From assembly GCF_030052815.1 (NCBI RefSeq), contig NC_079496.1:38713593-38777592 (forward strand): DNA of 64,000 nt. Reading direction: 5' to 3'. Positions 60,280 to 64,000 of the stretch are shown in pieces (within the stretch, counting starts at the first letter, position 1; the number at the start of each line of letters is the position of its first letter). The notes under the pieces are model-generated. The model was given only the letters and a program-made list of their open reading frames with translations. It made no database searches and was not told where the DNA came from. Both the position numbers and the translations under genes were made by a program. Origin of the DNA: Hevea brasiliensis. Taxonomy: Eukaryota; Streptophyta; Magnoliopsida; Malpighiales; Euphorbiaceae.

Positions 60280-61910
60280 ATGGAAGAGGGTGATTGTTCA
60301 GTCGATCAATTTATAGAGGCTGAGGTACAAGGAGATGCCCAGCCCTACATAATGTCAGTGGATCAGTAGCACCAGCCCCCTTAGTACCGCAGTTTCCTGC
60401 TCAGTTCGCTCAGCAGATGGCTGCAATGTTTCAACAAATGGCTGGTAATATGCCTACTCATGTTCCACTACAGAAACCAGTGGTACAACCACAGTCTTCT
60501 GCTAGGCAGTATGACAAATTAATGAAATATGGGGCTACAGAGTTCAAAGGGACAATAGATCCTCTAGAGGCAGAACAATGGTTAGAAAGAATGGAGAGGG
60601 TGCTCAAGAAGCTACATTGTATAGAGGAGCTCAGGTTTGAATATTCAGTATCTCTACTACAGGGGGATCCATATGACTGGTGGAAAACCATTCCCCATAG
60701 TCTGGTAGAACCTTCCGTGCTAACATGGAATGATTTTCTATGGGAGTTCAGACAAAAATATGTCCCTGATGCTTATGTGGGCCAGAAGCTGCAGGAGTTC
60801 CTAAGTCTGAAACAGGGGAGTAGATCGGTGGCTGAATATGAAAGGGAATTTTCCCTCCTAAGCCATTATGCAGTAAGTCTACTTGCTACTAGCAGGGAGA
60901 GATGCAAGAGGTTTGAAACTGACTTGAAGCCCAGTATCAGATTACAAGTGGTCGGATTCAAACATAACAACTTCTCTGAACTTGTTTCTCAAGCACTAGA
61001 ATTAGAAAGAATTGAATCTGAAGCAGCCCCAGAGAAAAAGAAATCAGAGAAGACAGAAAAAGAGGGAAAGTCAGTAGAACAGAGTTCCAGTGGTCCTACT
61101 GGAAAGAGAAAGAACCATGGGGGATGTAACAAAGGTGGTAAGAAGTCTGATAGGGGAAGATATTCAGGACAGAAACCTCCTCTATCTGGTCAGCAGAGTA
61201 CCAGAGGTTCCTACCCTCCCCACCAATGTGAAACTTATGGAAGAAATCATGGTGGGGTATGCTACAAGGCTATTGGAGCCTGTTATAACTGTGGAGGCAC
61301 AGGGCATTTTGCCAAAGACTGTACCAGTACTCGCATAGTTGGACCACCTCCTACTACTGCAGAAGGGTCAGTTCAGAGCCCTGTCACCAGAGGTTCACAA
61401 CCACCCAGCAGAGGTAGAGGCAGGGGTAGAGGTAGCCCAGTAGGCAGCCAAGGCACAGTGAAACAGTCAGAGCAAGGAAGTGCTCTAGTCAGAGTCTATG
61501 CAATGAGACAGAGAGAAGAGGCCGAGACATCTGATGTTGTGGCTGGTACCTTCTCAACTTTTAATCAAGATGTGTTTGTGTTATTTGATCCGGGTTCTAC
61601 CCATTCTTATGTGAGTGCTAGCATTATTGATTGCATTACTGTTCCATGTACAAACATGGACTTTGAGGTGCTAGTAATGAGTCCGCTAGGACAAGAGGTC
61701 AAGGTTAATAAAATGTATAGGGATTGTTCTTTGGTGATCCAAGGACATACTTTTCTATCTGATCTCATTGAAATGCCCTTCAGAGATTATGATACCATCT
61801 TGGGCATGGATTGTTTAGCCAAGCATCACGCCATGATTGACTGTAGGTTGAAGACAGTCACTTTTGGTCTCCCTCAGTACAGTGATGTGGTAATACATAG
61901 GGAGAAATAG
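60280..61910 (+). pseudogene. gag-pro: Gypsy-B1 gag-protease, mostly open
   Basis: The likely original start is M-E-E-G-D-C at 60280; a frameshift near 60340 separates it from a 497-codon open frame (ATG 60417 to TAG 61908). In that frame the gag core is at residues about 40-190 (D-W-W-K-T, L-W-E-F-R-Q-K-Y, E-R-C-K-R-F). A basic stretch follows, then the zinc knuckle C-Y-N-C-G-G-T-G-H-F-A-K-D-C at about residue 288. An Arg-Gly run lies near 340. The aspartic protease has [10 protein letters not shown] at about residue 393 and ends I-L-G-M-D-C. It is the longest open frame in the window. The frame stops where the N-terminal part of RT should begin. Confidence 0.88.
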
Positions 61911-62800
61911 CTATACGCCAAATTTTTGAAATGTGAATTGTAGCTGCAAGAAATCTCCTTTTTGGGACATGTTGTGTCAGTTGAAGGGATCAAGGTAGAT
62001 TCCAGCAAGGTAGAAGCTATCCTTAATTGGAAGCCACCCAGGAATATCATAGAAATTCGCAGTTTTCTGTGTTTAGCTGGATATTACCACCGGTTTGTGA
62101 AAGGGTTTTCTATGTTATCTTCTCCACTGACCAAGCTGCTTCGGAAAGATGTAAAATTTTAGTGGACAGATAAATGTCAGCAGAGTTTTGATGAGTTGAA
62201 GAGGTGTTTGACTGAAGCTCCAATCCTTACTTTACCTACTCCAGGTAAAGAATACACAGTTTATATTGATGCTTCTCACAATGGGTTAGGCTGTGTACTG
62301 ATGCAAGATCGAAATGTCATTACTTATGCATCACGCCAGCTGAAACCGCATGAGAGGAACTAACTAACACATGATTTGGAACTAGCAGCTATTGTTTTTG
62401 CTCTGAAGATCTGGAGACACTATTTGTATGGGGAGAAATGCTACATTTACACAGATCACAAGAGCTTCAAGTATTTGGGCACACAGAAGGAATTGAATTT
62501 GAGGCAGAGGAGATGGTTAGAACTGATTAAAGACTATGATTGTTTAATAGACTATCAGCCAGGGAAAGCAAATGTGTTGGCTAACGCCTTAAGTCACAAG
62601 ACTATGGCAAGTCTCAGAGTTTCTCCTTTGTCCATGGTGCATGAGTTGAAAGCACAACATGCCAGTTTAGAGATTGATGATGAGGGACAGACAATAGTTG
62701 CATGGCATGTACAACCAGTGTTGATTGATCAGATCAGAATGGCTGCTCAGAGTGATGATAAATACCAAAAGTTACTGAAAGAACTCTAGCAGGGCAAGAA
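61911..62800 (+). pseudogene. pol: Gypsy-B1 reverse transcriptase remnant and RNase H
   Basis: Directly after the protease the sequence jumps to the RT C-terminus (L-Y-A-K-F-L-K-C-E, F-L-G-H-V-V). Comparison with Gypsy-A (14859-14080) shows that about 300 residues, including the catalytic F/Y-I-D-D, are absent. The piece 61962-62162 ends at a stop before W-T-D-K-C. RNase H has Y-I-D-A-S-H-N-G-L-G, a stop at about 62361, then [14 protein letters not shown] and A-N-A-L, where the last aspartate is replaced by Asn. The linker runs to a stop near 62788. This copy cannot encode reverse transcriptase. Confidence 0.87.
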
Positions 62801-64000
62801 ACCTGAATTCTCTGTGAGAGATGATGGTTTATTGCTACATCAGGGCAGAATGTGCATTCCTAATGATGTTGAATTGAGACAGATCATTATGAAGGAAGCA
62901 CATGAGTCTCCTTTTGCTATGCACCCTGGTGGAACTAAAATGTACAGAGGGCTGAAAGAGCATTACTGGTGGATGGGTATGAAGAGGGATATAGCTGAAT
63001 TTGTTTCCAAATGCCTAACTTATCAGCAAGTAAAGGCAGAACATCAAGTACCAGCAGGTTTGTTACATCTGCCAATACCAAAGTGGAAATGGGAACGGAT
63101 AACTATGGATTTTGTGATGGGACTTCCGAGGACACAGAATAGTTATGATGCAGTATGGGTTATAGTTGATTGACTAACCAAGTCTACTCACTTTTTGCCA
63201 GTCCGGATGGACTATAGCCTGGAGAGATTGGCCAGATTGTACATATATAAAATTGTAAAACTGCATAGAGTGCCAGTATCGATTGTATCTAATAGAGATC
63301 CTAGGTTCACTTCTAGATTCTAGGGTAGTCTTCAGAGAGCCCTAGGAACTATATTGAACTTTAGCACAGCATTCCACCCACAGACAGATGGCCAGTCTGA
63401 GAGGGTAATTCAGATATTGGAGGAAATGCTATGGGCTTGTGTGATTGAGTTTGAAGGTAGTTGGGATACACACTTGCCTTTGATTGACTTTGCCTATAAG
63501 AATAGCCACCAATCAAGCATTGGGATGCCTCCATATGAAGCTTTGTATGGAAGGAAGTGCAGAACTCCCTTATGTTGGGATGAAGTAGGTGAAAGGAAGA
63601 TGATTGGGCCAGAAATTGTTCAGCAGATAGAGGAAAAGATCAGATTGATTAGAGATAAACTCAAGGCTGCATCAGACCGTCAGAAGTCCTATGTTGATCT
63701 GAAAAAGAAGAGACATTGAATATGCAGTGGGTGATAAGGTATTCCTTAAAGTTTCTCCTTGGAAGAGGATTATGAGATTTGGTAAAAAGGGGAAACTGAG
63801 TCCTTGTTTCATCGGACCATATGAGGTTCTGGAAAGAGTGGGTCCTTTGGCATATCAGTTGGCATTACCTCCAGAGCTAGAAAGGATACACAGTGTCTTT
63901 CATGTGTCTATGTTAAGGAGGTACAGATCTGACACATCTCATGTCCTATCAGTTGAAGAGATTGAGGTAAATCCAGACCTCTCATATGAGGAAGAACCCA
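62801..64000 (+). pseudogene. pol: Gypsy-B1 integrase, broken, runs off the window
   Basis: The zinc domain has H-E-S-P-F-A-M-H, but the second cysteine of C-x2-C is Tyr (C-L-T-Y). In the core, the first aspartate is in T-M-D-F-V (63108-63110). Stops follow at about 63171 and 63321. The second aspartate position reads Asn in V-S-N-R-D-P-R-F (63291-63293). The glutamate is in D-G-Q-S-E-R (63399-63401), giving the expected 35-residue spacing. A frameshift near 63705 precedes the C-terminal G-P-Y domain (F-I-G-P-Y-E-V) and V-F-H-V-S-M-L-R-R-Y. The sequence ends at 64000 within the tail Y-E-E-E-P. Confidence 0.87.

Noticed and set aside
61090..61338. 82-codon frame inside Gypsy-B1 gag
   Set aside because: It overlaps the nucleocapsid in another frame and lacks any motif; the long gag frame explains the region.

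Overview
The window is plant nuclear DNA, almost certainly from a dicot. It is AT-rich and consists entirely of nested LTR retrotransposons. I see no host gene, tRNA gene or bacterial feature. Two groups of element fill it. The first is one Ty1/Copia family with LTRs of about 2.1 kb (TGTTAG...CTTCA), a tRNA-Met-type primer site and a 1.8 kb leader. The second is a set of related Ty3/Gypsy chromoviruses, Tekay/Del-like from the integrase C-terminus and chromodomain-like tail, with LTRs of about 3.1-3.9 kb (TGTAACA...TGT[TG]ACA). I divide their LTRs into families A, B and C. The species cannot be fixed from this; a Euphorbiaceae-like genome is only a guess.

Layout. 1-8871 is Copia-1 (+), with its 5' LTR cut by the window edge. 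8872-13147 is the gag-leader-5'LTR end of Copia-4 (-), which Copia-1 probably entered. 13148-19976 is Gypsy-A (-), cut inside pol, with its family A 5' LTR. 19977-20219 is a reversed family B LTR end. 20220-22965 plus 30038-30167 is the pol tail and 3' LTR of Gypsy-D (+). That LTR is split by a solo A-type LTR (22966-30032), itself split by a solo C LTR (24314-27415). 30168-37095 is Copia-3 (-), split by a solo C LTR (33892-36961). Then come a broken family B LTR (37096-39772), Gypsy-C (-) 3' LTR and pol tail (39773-43640) and a Copia LTR fragment (43641-44746). Last is Gypsy-B1 (+), from 44747 past the window end; its 5' LTR is interrupted at 48453 by a solo Copia LTR, which holds the complete Copia-2 (-) at 49854-59366.

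Five-base target-site duplications support the nesting: TTGAG, GTGAC, TCCTG and GGTGT, with an imperfect GCCAA for Copia-2. Every coding region is broken by stops, frameshifts or deletions, so all are called pseudogenes. However, young Copia copies differ from each other in a suspicious way, with CAG/CTG sites replaced by CG-containing sequence. Some breaks may therefore be assembly error rather than real decay.

The most unusual structure is a block resembling the internal control region of 5S rRNA. It sits about 170-182 bases from the 5' end of eight of the nine Gypsy LTR ends (129 in the ninth, which has a small deletion). Other points are two stacked, apparently covarying hairpins near the 3' part of the Gypsy LTRs, a thrice-repeated 20-base motif in the Copia leader, and one LTR that looks like a recombinant between families.
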